Origin: Archivesica marissinica | Taxonomy: Eukaryota > Mollusca > Bivalvia > Venerida > Vesicomyidae | Length of the DNA stretch: 64,000 nt | Assembly (NCBI GenBank): GCA_014843695.1 | Contig: CM026394.1 | Location: forward strand, 40,656,368-40,720,367 | Direction of reading: 5' to 3' | Shown here: positions 53,887 through 64,000 of the stretch, one piece after another | How the letters are laid out: every line of letters begins with the position of its first letter | Position numbering within the stretch: the stretch's first letter is position 1 | Position numbers and translations under genes: made by a program | The notes under the pieces: model-generated | The model's database searches: none | What the model saw: only the letters and a program-made list of their open reading frames with translations | What the model was told of the DNA's origin: nothing

Positions 53887-55184
53887 TTACATAAAATGAT
53901 CAATATGGTCACTAAAACGAAAAACAATGGTAATTGCCTGTTTGTGAACAACATACCATTTCAAAGCGTTACCCCGAGGGGATTAAAATGGCAAATGTTA
54001 TTGGATATTTTATAACTAATTATTTACTCAATAATATTGAGTCAATCTTCATTTTTACACCAATTTGACAAACAATAGAAACAGCCCGTTCTTAACATAT
54101 ACTGGTAGTTGATATAGACCTCCACAAGCAGCAACTAAATCCATGTCAATAGAAGCCAATTTCACGACGTGTAAATTACGCGCGTGTACCGGTGAACCGG
54201 TCAGATGGGAAAAAGTTAGGATTTGATTTGTAATATTTATCGAATATTATTTAGCTATTCGGTCCCTAGTAAAAATGCATTTTCATGACAGGCAGTGTAT
54301 AGTTTGTGTGTTTTTTGAGAAATTATGTGACTTGAGAAGACTTCAGACTAGTTGATATGTATACGAATTCAGGCCATTGCAAGCTGATGATTGGTATACT
54401 GTATTATTTGGCGGAGGAATACAGTGTGTAAACACAGTTACGTTATTCACATGTGAGCACTGGCTATGTGAACTCTAATATTTTGAATATTCTTGCTGTG
54501 TTCCAGGTTGATTTGAATACCTCTTCACAGTGGATGTGGTATCAGAAGAAATGAAAGATTGGAAATATAAATGAACTATGTTTTTACTTTTTACTATGTA
54601 TTTAATAGGCAATGTATTTGTTGTTTTACAACCTTATACGGCGGTATTGTTTCGACAACTCGCAGACGCTTGGGATCTGGACACATGATTTCGGGTTAGT
54701 TTAATCAGTATTTGTTTCAGTATTTGTAATCAAGAAATGAACGTTTTGCATATAATTGAACAGCAGTTGATTGAAAGGGATTAGACCGAAGGAAAACTTA
54801 TATAGTTCTTTTCGGGTTCAAAGCCAAAATACATGTTTTTATTTGTTGCTTATAAACATTATGATAAACTAATGGGCTTGACACTATGCATATAATTGAT
54901 TTCGGCCATATCCATGCACGTTTAAAAATGACACCAGTATATGGCTTTGATAGTGACGGGGTGTTATTTATAAACTTTCTTGGATGGCCTAAATAATTCA
55001 TTGATTGTCTATATAATTATATGTCAAGCCTATAGTGTATCATAATGAAATAAAAATTAAAAATGCAGTTTGGTTTTGAACCATAAACAATTTGTCCAGA
55101 AGCCAAACAAGTCGCCATTAATCGGGATGGACGTGAACGTCAATAGCATTATATTAAACGGTTTCTACCGTCTTACTGGTGAAC
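53887..55184. other. Gap, no firm gene
   Basis: Two weak plus-strand signals. First, CTTGCTGTGTTCCAG at about 54508 precedes a 15-codon open tail (VDLNTSSQWMWYQKK). Second, an ATG at 54596 opens a 30-residue frame (...LQPYTAVLFRQLADAWDLDT) ending in TGA. Neither has supporting partners. Confidence 0.3.
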
Positions 55185-55388
55185 AGTCTTTCAGATGGGA
55201 CTTTAAACCGAGGTCTCGTGTCGGTGCTTTACACCGTGCACGTAAAAGAACCAGAGGAATCTCTGGAATGGGTCTCTGTCTGTATCATTGCACTATCCTC
55301 CACAAATCTAAAATGACTAATCTCTACGGGAGGCATTGCTCATATGGGCAACCGGTAGCGACGATAAATAAACGTAATACACACAACT
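55185..55388 (+). mobile_element. SINE-2, 5'-truncated copy
   Basis: Begins at ACAGTCTTTCAGATGGGACT and runs to ATAAATAAACGTAATACACA; no tRNA-like head. Confidence 0.85.
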
Positions 55389-55490
55389 AGTGGTGATCTG
55401 TACAACGTATAGCACTATGTGTGACACTGCAGACGGTGTATTGGAAGGTTATAAGTTCCTAGCTTCCCCAGAATCTTAAGGTGATTCAAC

Positions 55491-56113
55491 AGAATCTCCT
55501 CGCTTGCACCAGAGAGGTTCGATGCCGGAGACACCACGTATGTTCCAAACGATACCGCAAAGGCTCACCGAGACCTCGCGAAGGCTCCCGGGGAAACCAC
55601 AGAGGTTCCACTATACACCAAGGATGCTCCAAAATACACTGTGGAGTCTCACGGAGACATCACTGCTGTTCCCAAATACACTGCGGAGGCTCACGGAGAC
55701 CTCACTGCTGTTCCAAATTACACTGTGGAGTCTCACGGAGACATCATGGATGCTCCCAAATACACTGCGGAGGCTCACGGAGACATCACTGATGTTCCCA
55801 AATACACTGTGGAGGCTCACGGAGACATCATGGATGCTCCCAAATACACTGCGGAGGCTCACGGAGACATCACTGGGCTCACGGAGACATCATGGATGCT
55901 CCCAAATACACTGCGGAGGCTCACGGAGACATCACTGATGTTCCCAAATACACTGCGGAGGCTCACGGAGACATCACTGATGTTCCCAAATACACTGCGG
56001 AGGCTCACGGAGACATCACTGATGTTCCCAAATACACTGCGGAGGCTCACGGAGACATCACGGATGTTCCCAAATACACTGCGGAGGCTCACACTTTAAC
56101 CAGCCCTATGTAG
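55491..56113 (+). CDS. Candidate exon coding a 7/14-residue repeat protein, frameshifted
   Basis: One plus frame is open from 55485; GATTCAACAG at 55481-55490 may be the acceptor. The 5' part is non-identical in DNA but keeps a seven-residue pattern in this frame: GDTTYVP, NDTAKAH, RDLAKAP, GETTEVP, LYTKDAP, KYTVESH, GDITAVP, KYTAEAH. From 55632 nearly identical 42-bp units follow (GDITDVPKYTAEAH). At about 55875 a unit is broken (ATCACTGGGCTCACGG), shifting the frame. After the break the same register resumes in another frame and ends KYTAEAHTLTSPM, stop at 56111-56113. Conservation of the pattern through diverged copies argues for past selection as protein. Family unknown. Confidence 0.45.
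55632..56095 (+). repeat. 42-bp minisatellite, about 11 copies
   Basis: Unit GGAGACATCACTGATGTTCC + CAAATACACTGCGGAGGCTC + AC. Variants CTGCTGTTCC, TGGATGCTCC and CTGTGGAGTC alternate in the first half; the last five copies are almost uniform. One copy is deleted internally near 55875. Confidence 0.95.
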
Positions 56114-56499
56114 TTCATACCACGATGGAAACTATTAACCACGATTCATTCCTTAAACCAAGTATATTATAGCAAACATGATACATCTTGGTCTTGTTCG
56201 GTTTTATATTTTCTATATTAGCCTTGTATAAAACCCGATTCATATACATCCACGGCCGTTGATATATCTATTTTATTTCAATGTGGTTAGAACTTTCATT
56301 TCAGGATAATTGACCCTAGCTGCAGGTAGTAGTGGATGGCTAACCGCTATAGCGGGGGATACTTCCGGTTGTTTTCTAAAGTTGCAGTGTGTTGAGGATA
56401 GGATAATGACACAATTACCCATATGACAAGCCTATCATCTCACCTTTCTATTAAGATTAATAACACTAGTATTCAAATGATATAGGGGAGAGTTTTGTG
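56114..56499. other. Gap, nothing recognised
   Basis: No supported feature; could hold the 3' untranslated region of the repeat-coding exon. Confidence 0.3.
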
Positions 56500-56760
56500 T
56501 ATTAATGTAAGATATAATTTTATTTCATCGAGTGATCACCGAAATGTGTATTTCCACGAGTGGCGTTATTACACTAATAAAACACAAATCTTCTTTTTTC
56601 TTTCATAATTCCCAATGAGTTTGGCATTTTAACCATCGGAAGCCTCATTGTACTACAATACACAACCGCACAACCACTTATGTAAGTGTGAACGTCCGTA
56701 ATAAGAAATAGTTCCGATATAATTCTGAAATTAGTGTCTGTTTGCTGTCACAATTAAAAA
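56500..56760 (+). repeat. Dispersed repeat, second copy of 27690-28020
   Basis: Contains CATCGAGTGATCACCG, ACACTAATAAAACACAAATC, ACAATACACAACCGCACAAC, ACGTCCGTAATAAGAA and GTGTCTGTTTGCTGTCAC in the same order as the 27.7-kb copy. Confidence 0.65.
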
Positions 56761-57153
56761 CTATAGACAAAAGAAATGCATTAGAATATATTACTTTATA
56801 ATTTATAATTAACTATATTTGATTTTCAAAAAATCGCTAAAATACAAAAGTACATATAACCGCGGACGAATACGAAATGCAAGCAGTGGCAGAGCAAATG
56901 CAATCTTCCACTATTTTAAGCAGTGGAAGATGGAGCTTTTTTCCTTTCACTGAGAAATTCGTATATAACATCAACCCTCTCTTAACCAACGTTCTTCATT
57001 GGTTCAACTAACTCGCTTGAATAACATAGTATGTCAGTGTGGAATGCACACTGGAATGATATCAGAAACTGCGCTACTCGTAATATTCACCAGGTCTCCT
57101 CCACAACGTACACGTCGTGACCTAGGCACAGCTCACATCAGGAATATGCATAG
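56761..57153. other. Gap with a small hairpin
   Basis: Arms ATCTTCCACT (56903-56912) and AGTGGAAGAT (56922-56931). Otherwise nothing. Confidence 0.45.
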
Positions 57154-57354
57154 GTGTTTCTAGAAGGGAAAGGGTTTATTATGAACATTGGTTTGGCTAC
57201 TACATTGTCAATGTATGTTGTATTGGTAATTGCGTCAAGAGGTGCTTCTATGAGGCAAAGGGTTTTTTATGAACATTGGTTTGGCTATGATATTGTCAAT
57301 GTATGTTGTATTGGTAATGGCGTCAAGGGGTACTTCTATGAGGGAAAGGGTTAA
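57154..57354 (+). mobile_element. Right end of the TTAA MITE, duplicated in tandem
   Basis: Two copies of about 90 bp of ATGAACATTGGTTTGGCTA ... GGTGCTTCTATGAGG.AAAGGG, the second ending in TTAA at 57351-57354. No left end is present. Confidence 0.75.
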
Positions 57355-57855
57355 CAAATAAATATAGTAAATAATTCATACAGAATACATCAACAAATTC
57401 GCTTAGAGTACATCAGATGCGACGTTCGCATAAGACATCGGGTCGACCTAGATTACGGACAAGCCTGGCAGGTGAACTTACAGCAACGCATGGGTTTTAC
57501 TGTTATATTACCTGTCAATACTAGTAACAAATTGAGGCCCAGTCAGAGTTATCGATAATCAATAAATTGTTAAGATCAATATGGTGTATATAAAACCCCA
57601 CAAAGCTATGCTATAAAATGAACCTGTCAGTTCCTCAAAATAGATACTACAAATAGTATAGCCAGTTAGAACAGCTACAGGTGAGTAGCACGAGGAAAGC
57701 AATCATAAATAGTATATATACTGTTCCTTTCATCCATGTCTCATACAAAACTCAAACTCTGTTTGCAATGGGCAATACTTGCGATCGTTTATTCACTGTA
57801 GTGACGAGGTTACAAAATCTACAAAACAAATGTTTTCAAATATCGTTGACTGTAC
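57355..57855. other. Gap, nothing recognised
   Basis: AT-rich. No supported exon or repeat. Confidence 0.3.
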
Positions 57856-58046
57856 TACTGTGCTTTCAAAGTAAAGTAATAACGGTTGTAAACAAACATT
57901 CGATACACTATTGCATTATAGGTAAGTCAGGTATAACCTATTAAACAATAAAGCACAGTACCTGTAAGCTATCGTATATTGCCTTACCTATACAGTAGTG
58001 TACTATTCCAACGGTAGTATTACTTTACATGTACTTTGAAAGCACT
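57856..58046. mobile_element. Small inverted-repeat element, about 190 bp
   Basis: Left GTGCTTTCAAAGTAAAGTAA..AACGGTTG; right, reversed, GTGCTTTCAAAGTACATGTA + AAGTAATACTACCGTTG. The arms match over about 30 bp with a 4-base indel. Probably a foldback MITE; class unknown. Confidence 0.65.
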
Positions 58047-58521
58047 ATACGTACATATAGTCGAATACATGAAACATAGCCTCGGAGCAGACCGAGATAC
58101 ACGAGACCAGGGTAAAAACCAGAGGTAAAAGATCATTAATAATAATGTAAAACAAATATGGAAAACTGTATCCAATGTACCTCATGGATGTTTCATATAT
58201 TTTACTAACAACATATCTTTGCTTGTGTGTATATTAAAATAGTTTCCAAACGATAACATATTAGTATTCGGTTTTACGATATACTGCATGCTATTGTAAC
58301 AATAATGAATCTGAATTCAGTTCGATTTTAACATTTAAATCAATATGGAAACGTTCATAGATCCCATTCCCGAAACAATTCGAATTTGAATAGCGTAATT
58401 GCTTGCGGAACGATCTAAGCCTAGCTTAGAACAGACGATCATTCGAATCATCTCACAGGATAAAACACGCACTCACAGTCATGCGATCATCTTTATATGC
58501 ACCAATACTTCGCATACACAC
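58047..58521. other. Gap, nothing recognised
   Basis: No supported feature. It lies downstream of the candidate minus-strand exon, so would be intron if that exon is real. Confidence 0.3.
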
Positions 58522-58728
58522 CTGTGTGCCAAGTATCGTTAAGACATACGTTCTGAGCTCTACTAACGTAACCTGGACGTCGCTATTAACAACAAATCTG
58601 CTGCACGTCGGCCAATGCTCCCAATCGCCATATCGCTGGTATATATTCCTTATCAGTTCTTTGAAAGGGACAATTGTACTTGTATGGCAGTGTCTGACAG
58701 TTCCGCGAATCCAATCAACCAGGAGCAT
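58522..58728 (-). CDS. Candidate first coding exon, product unknown
   Basis: An ATG in a fair context (ATTACAATG) opens exactly 69 codons up to a donor CACACAG/GTGTGT in phase 0. The peptide starts MLLVDWIRGTVRHCHTSTIV, continues PFKELIRNIYQRYGDWEHWP, and ends VELRTYVLTILGTQ. Mixed codon choice and varied composition look protein-like. There is no signal peptide, and the phase does not fit the receptor's HRM exon, so it is unlikely to be part of that gene. Function not recognised. Confidence 0.35.
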
Positions 58729-59100
58729 TGTAATAGTCAGATAATTAAAAAGATACGTTTATGTCAAGATTCCAGCGATCGAATGTGAGGCTATATTAAC
58801 GTAACGCACAGAACTTGAAATTACACGAAAATCCACAAATAGGTCAATCGGACACTATTCACAAAGCTAATATGTAGAATGAATAGTCTATACAACTCCC
58901 CGGCTTATGACACACATGTATTTGATCCAGCTTACAATACAAGTTATTGTAAGCATCGCAGATGAATGATTACTTCTTGATACAAATGGCATGTAGATTA
59001 CCGTAAAATCCTTTCCATGACAATGTTAGGCTGGCATGAGGATATTGTAGAAAACGATGCGGTAAACATGTCTTTAGTCAATAAAATAGTTTGTTTGCAC
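58729..59100. other. Gap, nothing recognised
   Basis: No supported feature up to the truncated LINE. Confidence 0.3.
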
Positions 59101-59104
59101 ATTA

Positions 59105-59548
59105 GTGTATTTACAATCTCAATCGATGCGAAATAATCTAGTTTTCGGAAATATACAAGAGGCCCCGACAGAGTCACCGGAAGAAACGGAGAACATTCTA
59201 CGAGAATTTATGATTGTTAAGATGAAGGTAGGGAAGAAGATGGTCGATGATATGCAGTTTGAGAGAGTACATAGGATGGGCCAGAAGCATGCGAATGGGG
59301 GCAGACAGAGGAACATAGTGGCAAAATTCACTTTATTTAAGGAACGCGAGTATGTGCGCAAACAGTGGAAAGCATTGAAAGACACTGACTATTATGTATA
59401 TGAACAATTTCCCAAGGAGGTGAATGACAAGTGGAAGAAGCTGATCCCAAGAATGAAGCAGGAGAAACAGAAGGGTAACATAGCTTGGTTGGCGTATGAC
59501 ACTGTGTATGTAAACGGGCGCCCAGTGAGAGACAGCGATGGCAAGTAG
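59105..59548 (+). pseudogene. LINE ORF1 protein (RRM and C-terminal domain), N-terminally truncated
   Basis: 147 codons open from a non-ATG position. MRNNLVFGNIQEAPTESPEE, FERVHRMGQKH, NIVAKFTLFKEREYVRKQW and YEQFPKEVNDKWKKLIPRMK, then AWLAYDTVYVNGRPV match the RNA-binding RRM and C-terminal domain of L1-type ORF1 proteins (nucleic-acid chaperones). The usual coiled coil before the RRM is absent because the element is cut at about 59101. Confidence 0.85.
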
Positions 59549-59560
59549 GGGTACACAGAG

Positions 59561-62500
59561 GGTGAGCTGAAGTGTTTGTCCTGGAATGTCAATGGATTGA
59601 CTAGCAATAAGAAACATTCACCTGAGTTTCTTAATGTGATAACACATCATGACATCATATTCTTATATGAAACTTGGACTAATAAAGATAATGATATTGA
59701 CCTTGTTGGATATTGTTCACATAATTTCTATATACGTTTTCAGAACCGCAATGCCAGACGATGTAGTGGTGGTATGGTTTTATACTATAAAGAGCATCTG
59801 CAGCCAGGCATCGAACTTATTAGAAACCACCATGATACTATTATTTGGCTTAAACTAGACCATAACTTTTTCCATTTTGATAATGATGTGTTTATTTGTG
59901 GCACTTATATTTGGTGTGAAAATTCACCAGCTTATACTGTTGCTCCGGTTGATCTTTTTGATATAATTCAACAAGATATTCATGATTTTGAAGACCTAGG
60001 TTCTATGTATCTCGTTGGCGATTGGAATAGCCGTACCGGCACCAAACCTGATTTTATTGACCATGATTGTTTAAATACTGATATTGATGATATTGATTAT
60101 TTACCAGATGGTTACCTGAACAGGGCCTCAATGGATACTACCTGTAATAGTTTGGGATCAAACTGCTTGATCTTTGCAAATCCTCGGGCTTTCGCATAGC
60201 TAACGGTCCTCTATTCAATGATATGAATGGTAGTTTTACTTATGCAAACAAGCTAGGCGCGTCTGTAATTGATTTATTGTTATTGAAAGAAAATGATTTA
60301 CATATGTTATGTAACTTTTGTGTTAATACTTTTAACGAATTTAGTGACCATGCAGGTATAGTGTTTTCATTAAAATGTAACGTTAGTGTTGAAGGTGAGC
60401 ATAATGAAAATGGATCTCGATTTGTATGGAACGACGATTTAAAATCTGTTTTTCGCTCAGGTATTATTGCAAGCTTGCCGCATTTTAATAATATGACAAA
60501 TGATATCAATTAAAATAGTCGAGATTCTGTTAATAATGTATTGAAGAATTTTGCCAACACTATTCGCGATGTAGCGGACCCGTTATTTGTGAAATCATTT
60601 AAAAGAAATAAGTCACAATCGTCTTTTAGTGATACACCTGTAGTCAGTCATGCAGAATGGTTTGATAACGAATGTATGCAAGCTAAATCGTTGCATGTAA
60701 ATGCCCTAAATGTTTTTAATAGACTGAACTCTAGTTATAGTCGAGAACAATTTTGTCATTTCAAAAAGTTATATAAAGATTTATGTAAGAAAAACGAAAT
60801 GCTTTCAAACGAAATAAATTGATAGAAATTGAAAAATTAAAACATGCCAAGCCTAGGCAGTTTTGGAAATATTTTAAACGAAATAAGAAAAAGTCCACAT
60901 CCCATAATATTAGTTTGGACGAATTTAAAACATACTTTTCTGAATTAGGAAATGTTTTACATGATCAAAATACAGAAGCTGAATCTTTTTGTGATAATCA
61001 TGATTTTGATAATTTAGACTGTGCTTTTGAAGAACTTGATAACAGTATAACTATTGAAGAAATTTTAAATGTTGTTAACAGTTTAAAAACTGGTAAAGCC
61101 ACAGGTAGTGATTGTATAATGAACGAGTATTTAATTGAAAGTATTGATATATTGGCAGCCCATATATGTGACATTTTTAATGCTATTTTAGACTCAGGTT
61201 TCTTCCCGGATACTTGGACTGAGGGTATTATTGTCCCCTTGCATAAAAAGGGTGATGTTAACAATGTAAATAACTATAGGGGTATTACCTTAGTGAGCTG
61301 TTTATCAACATTATTTACGTCAGTGTTAAATAAAAGAATAGATAAATTTTGTGAAAATAACCATGTAATATCAGACGCTCAGTTTGGATTCCGAAAGGGG
61401 CGTTCAACAGTTGATGCTGTATTTATTTTATCAAGTATTGTTCAAAATTATCTTTTCAATAATAAAAGATTATATTGCGTGTACGTCGATTTATGTAAAT
61501 GTTTTGATACTATTTATAGAAATGCCTTGTGGATGAAATTATATAAAGTTGGTATACAAGGCAAACTTTTACGAATTATTAAAGATATGTACCAAAAGGT
61601 TAGTCTTGCGTCAGGAATTGTGGTAACTATTCTGATTACTTTGAATACGCCATTGGCCTGAGACAAGGGGAGATAATGTCACCCATTTTGTTTTCATTGT
61701 TTGTTGAAGATTTAGAATTATTTTTACAGGGTAACAACGAGTCTGGATTATTAATTGATGATATTTCCCTATTGCTATTGTTGTTTGCCGATGATATGGT
61801 CATATTAGCAAAATCACCGCATGAATTGCAAACCAATTTAAATTTATTAAATGACTATTGTAAACTTTGGGGATTAGAAGTGAATACGACAAAAACTAAG
61901 GTTATGGTATTTCGGAAAAGGGGTGGATTACTGCAGGGTGAATCATGGACCTATAATGGAACTAATATTGAAATAACAAATGATTTTAATTATTTGGGTA
62001 CTGTTTTTAATTATACTGGTAACGTTGCCATGAATCAACAGTTTTTGTCAGGCAAAGCATTAAAAGCGTTGAATATTCTCCTCACTAACTGTACAAAAAT
62101 AAGCCTGAAACCAAAGCTGCTTTGCCAGCTTTTTGATGCCTTTGTGGGCTCTATCTTAAATTATAGTTCTGAAATTTGGGGTTTCACAAAATCAAAGGAG
62201 CTAGAACGTATTCATTTGAAATTTGTAAACGTATTTTAAATGTAAGAGTAACTACTTGTTCTACAGGCGTATATGGCGAATTAGCCAGATATCCACTTTA
62301 CATAACACGTTATACTCGAATTGTAAAATATTGGTTTAAATTGTTACATACAGATAATATAATTTTAAAACGTGTATATAGCCAGGCTGTAAATGATTGT
62401 GCAAATGGTTCTAGAAATTGGGCGTCCAAACTTAAAGATATTTTAAATAGCTATGGTTTCTCGAACATTTGGGAAAATCCATATAGTGTACAGTGTAGCC

Positions 62501-62982
62501 AGTTTATAAGTTTGTTTAAACAACGTGTGATTGATTGTTTCATTCAAGGTTGGTTTGTAGGCAAAGAGACAAGTGGTGTACTAAACTTGTATGATAGCTG
62601 TAAATTAAAATTTGAATATGAACCTTATCTAGATATTGTACCAAATATCTTACGTTTTTTAATTACAAGATTAAGAATTTCTGCACATTCATTATGAATA
62701 CATACTGGTAGATATGGACAAAATAGAATTCCACAAAATGAACGCTATTGTTTGTGTTGCAATACACACGACCTAGAAGACGAATATCATGTTATACTTG
62801 TTTGCCCGTGCTATTCAGATTTGAGAAAAGTTTACATAAAGAAATATTATTTTGTAAGACCAAATATGCTTAAGTTTATTGAATTGTTGCAATCTAATAA
62901 AAGAAATATCCTATATAATTTAGCTTTATTCTATAATAAAGCAGTTGACATTAAAATAACACTATTAAATAATATGACATAA
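59561..62982 (+). pseudogene. LINE ORF2: endonuclease plus reverse transcriptase, broken in at least six places
   Basis: Endonuclease motifs SWNVNGL (59579), YETWT, GDWNSRTG, then after a frameshift near 60165 VIDLLLL and FSDHAGI. An in-frame stop lies at 60511-60513. A frameshift near 60819 leads to IEKLKHAKPRQFWKYFKRN and RT motifs NNYRGITLVSCL, AQFGFRKGRSTVD, CVYVDLCKCFDTIYRNALW (motif A). A frameshift near 61625 precedes RQGEIMSPILFSLF (motif B) and LLFADDMVILA (motif C). A frameshift near 62225 and a stop at 62695-62697 break the C-terminal part, which keeps CLCCNTHDLEDEYHVILVC and CYSDLRKVYIKKYY. Not functional as it stands. Confidence 0.88.
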
Positions 62983-63168
62983 ATCCAATATCAGCACTAA
63001 TTATTGTTCATCCTCATAATTAGATGCATTTTCTTATTATTATCAGATTCTATATGCCACATGACCACGATAAAATTGTTGTATATATTTACATCATTAT
63101 ATTTGTATATATGTATTTGACGATGTACCATGTACAAGTCTTAATAAAATTTATGTTCTGTTCTGTTC

Positions 63169-63344
63169 CATTATTATTAATATTGGACGGCTGTTAAAAG
63201 AGTATTATATTAACTCCTACACGTAAATTTACTATTGATACATGTGATAGTGTTATAATTTCGGTTCAAATTCTCCGTGCACATGATAATGATATAGTAA
63301 TTTATCACATAACTTTGCTTGCATTCACTGTAATACAACAACAA
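63169..63344. other. Spacer between two opposed LINE tails
   Basis: AT-rich; includes the end of the flanking elements' tails. Confidence 0.4.
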
Positions 63345-64000
63345 CAACAACAATAATTTATTGCATAAAATATAGTCATATGCGTATAGCAAATACACAA
63401 TATATATGAGTAGACAGTCATGGATTTTCAGAGAAGTGCTTAACAAATACAAATAATTTTAATTGTGTAATGAAGTTACTTTCTTAGTAAATTTGCAAAG
63501 TAAATAACTTTGGACAGTTTTAATAATAATTCTTTTGATTCGGCTGTTAAAAGGTTGTCAATGTTTGTAACGTAGGCCAGGTGTAGTAATATCTTTTAAA
63601 ATACTTGTGTCTTAAGTCAGTATATTTAGGGCATATTATGAGAAAATGAAATTCACTTTCTATCATATTCATATTGCATTGAGTACATAGTCGTTGGTGC
63701 CTAGGTAGATATAAGTAACGTCCCTTTTCTATAAAAAGATCATGTGATGATGTTCTAAATTTAGTTAGTGCTGTTCTATATTTACTTTCAGTTATGATAT
63801 CCAGATATGATTCAAATTTAAAAGAATGTTTAAATAAACAATATGTTTCTAGTCGTGTTGAATTATTTAATGTTGAATACCAGCTTTGTTGATATATATC
63901 TAGTAGTCTTTGTTTGATTTGATTAACATTTAGTAACATATTATACTGATGCTGCCAAAGATATGTTAGACCACATTGATCAAGAATAATTTTAATTTGA
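63345..64000 (-). mobile_element. LINE 3' part of a related family, continues past window end
   Basis: Minus orientation, with the 3' end near 63345 marked by a (TTG)n run (CAACAACAACAACAA at 63336-63352 on the plus strand). Convergent with the 59-63 kb LINE. Confidence 0.8.
63547..64000 (-). CDS. LINE ORF2 C-terminal region, partial at window edge
   Basis: The open frame enters from beyond 64000 (KIILDQCGLTYLWQHQ) and runs through NQIKQRLLDIYQQSWYSTLN, LTKFRTSSHDLFIEKGRY, the Cys/His segment CTQCNMNMIESEFHFLIIC and KYTDLRHKYFKRYYYTW to a stop at 63547. No breaks are visible in this part, unlike the neighbouring copy, so it may be younger. Confidence 0.75.
   Translation of the reverse strand, partial: QIKIILDQCGLTYLWQHQYNMLLNVNQIKQRLLDIYQQSWYSTLNNSTRLETYCLFKHSFKFESYLDIITESKYRTALTKFRTSSHDLFIEKGRYLYLPRHQRLCTQCNMNMIESEFHFLIICPKYTDLRHKYFKRYYYTWPTLQTLTTF

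Larger units (their letters stand above)
59101..63168 (+). mobile_element. Non-LTR retrotransposon with L1-type ORF1, 5'-truncated
   Basis: Two-ORF LINE: an ORF1 missing its N-terminal part, then ORF2 with AP endonuclease, reverse transcriptase and a C-terminal Cys-rich region. The 3' end at about 63135-63168 reads CTTAATAAAATTTATG followed by (TTCTG)n. The combination of an L1-type ORF1 with this RT places it near the L1/Tx1 or I groups; exact clade unresolved. Multiple frame breaks show it is dead. Confidence 0.88.

Noticed and set aside
54508..54690. Two short plus-strand coding-like tails
   Set aside because: Fifteen and about thirty codons, without partners or conservation evidence.
2974..55388. 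Apparent tRNA genes (Thr-, Leu- and other-like A and B boxes)
   Set aside because: All such heads belong to SINEs: they continue into family-specific bodies and tails, several have target duplications, and none shows a clean cloverleaf with a terminator.
58522..58728. Candidate exon as the N-terminus of the class B receptor
   Set aside because: Ends in phase 0 whereas the HRM exon needs a phase-1 predecessor; no signal peptide or HRM cysteine pattern.

Overview
The window looks like nuclear DNA of a marine lophotrochozoan, most likely a bivalve mollusc. It is AT-rich and intron-rich, packed with tRNA-derived SINEs, decayed LINEs, Tc1-like transposons, MITEs and at least fifteen tandem arrays. 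The species call is an inference from repeat content; no marker gene proves it.

The one well-supported host gene is a class B (secretin-family) G-protein-coupled receptor on the minus strand. Four exons are readable: 36011-36108 (hormone-binding HRM domain), 35265-35356 (TM1), 7098-7248 (TM2) and 4139-4289 (TM3 to start of TM4). Their reading-frame phases join exactly at all three junctions. N-terminal exons are not found, and the TM4-TM7 exons must lie left of position 1. One intron is about 28 kb and holds a 10-kb 26-bp satellite, two Tc1-like elements, a LINE and many SINEs. The 3' splice site and first part of the TM3 exon are tandemly duplicated six more times in the preceding intron.

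Three other stretches may be host exons: a plus-strand terminal exon at 51004-51161, a plus-strand exon coding a 7/14-residue repeat at 55491-56113 (now frameshifted), and a minus-strand first coding exon at 58522-58728. I do not recognise their products.

Layout. 1-4100: LINE 3' end, SINEs, 44-bp and 39-bp arrays. 4.1-7.3 kb: receptor exons, duplicated splice-site array, hAT-like MITE, 12-bp array, SINEs. 7.3-17.3 kb: 26-bp satellite. 17.3-26.8 kb: Tc1-like element, hairpin-rich repeats, tRNA-like 28-bp array, LINE, second Tc1-like element. 27-38 kb: MITEs, SINEs, 66-bp and 30-bp arrays, receptor exons. 39-45.6 kb: 32-bp, 37-bp, 62-bp and 108-bp arrays. 46-58 kb: SINEs, MITEs, the candidate plus-strand exons. 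59.1-64 kb: a LINE with an L1-type ORF1 and a related fragment in opposite orientation.

The main theme is a chain from dispersed element to tandem array. The 30-bp array grows from the tail of a dispersed hairpin element, the 66-bp array from the left end of a TTAA-flanked MITE, and the 4.3-kb array from an exon boundary. SINE family names used here (SINE-1 to SINE-5) are local labels.
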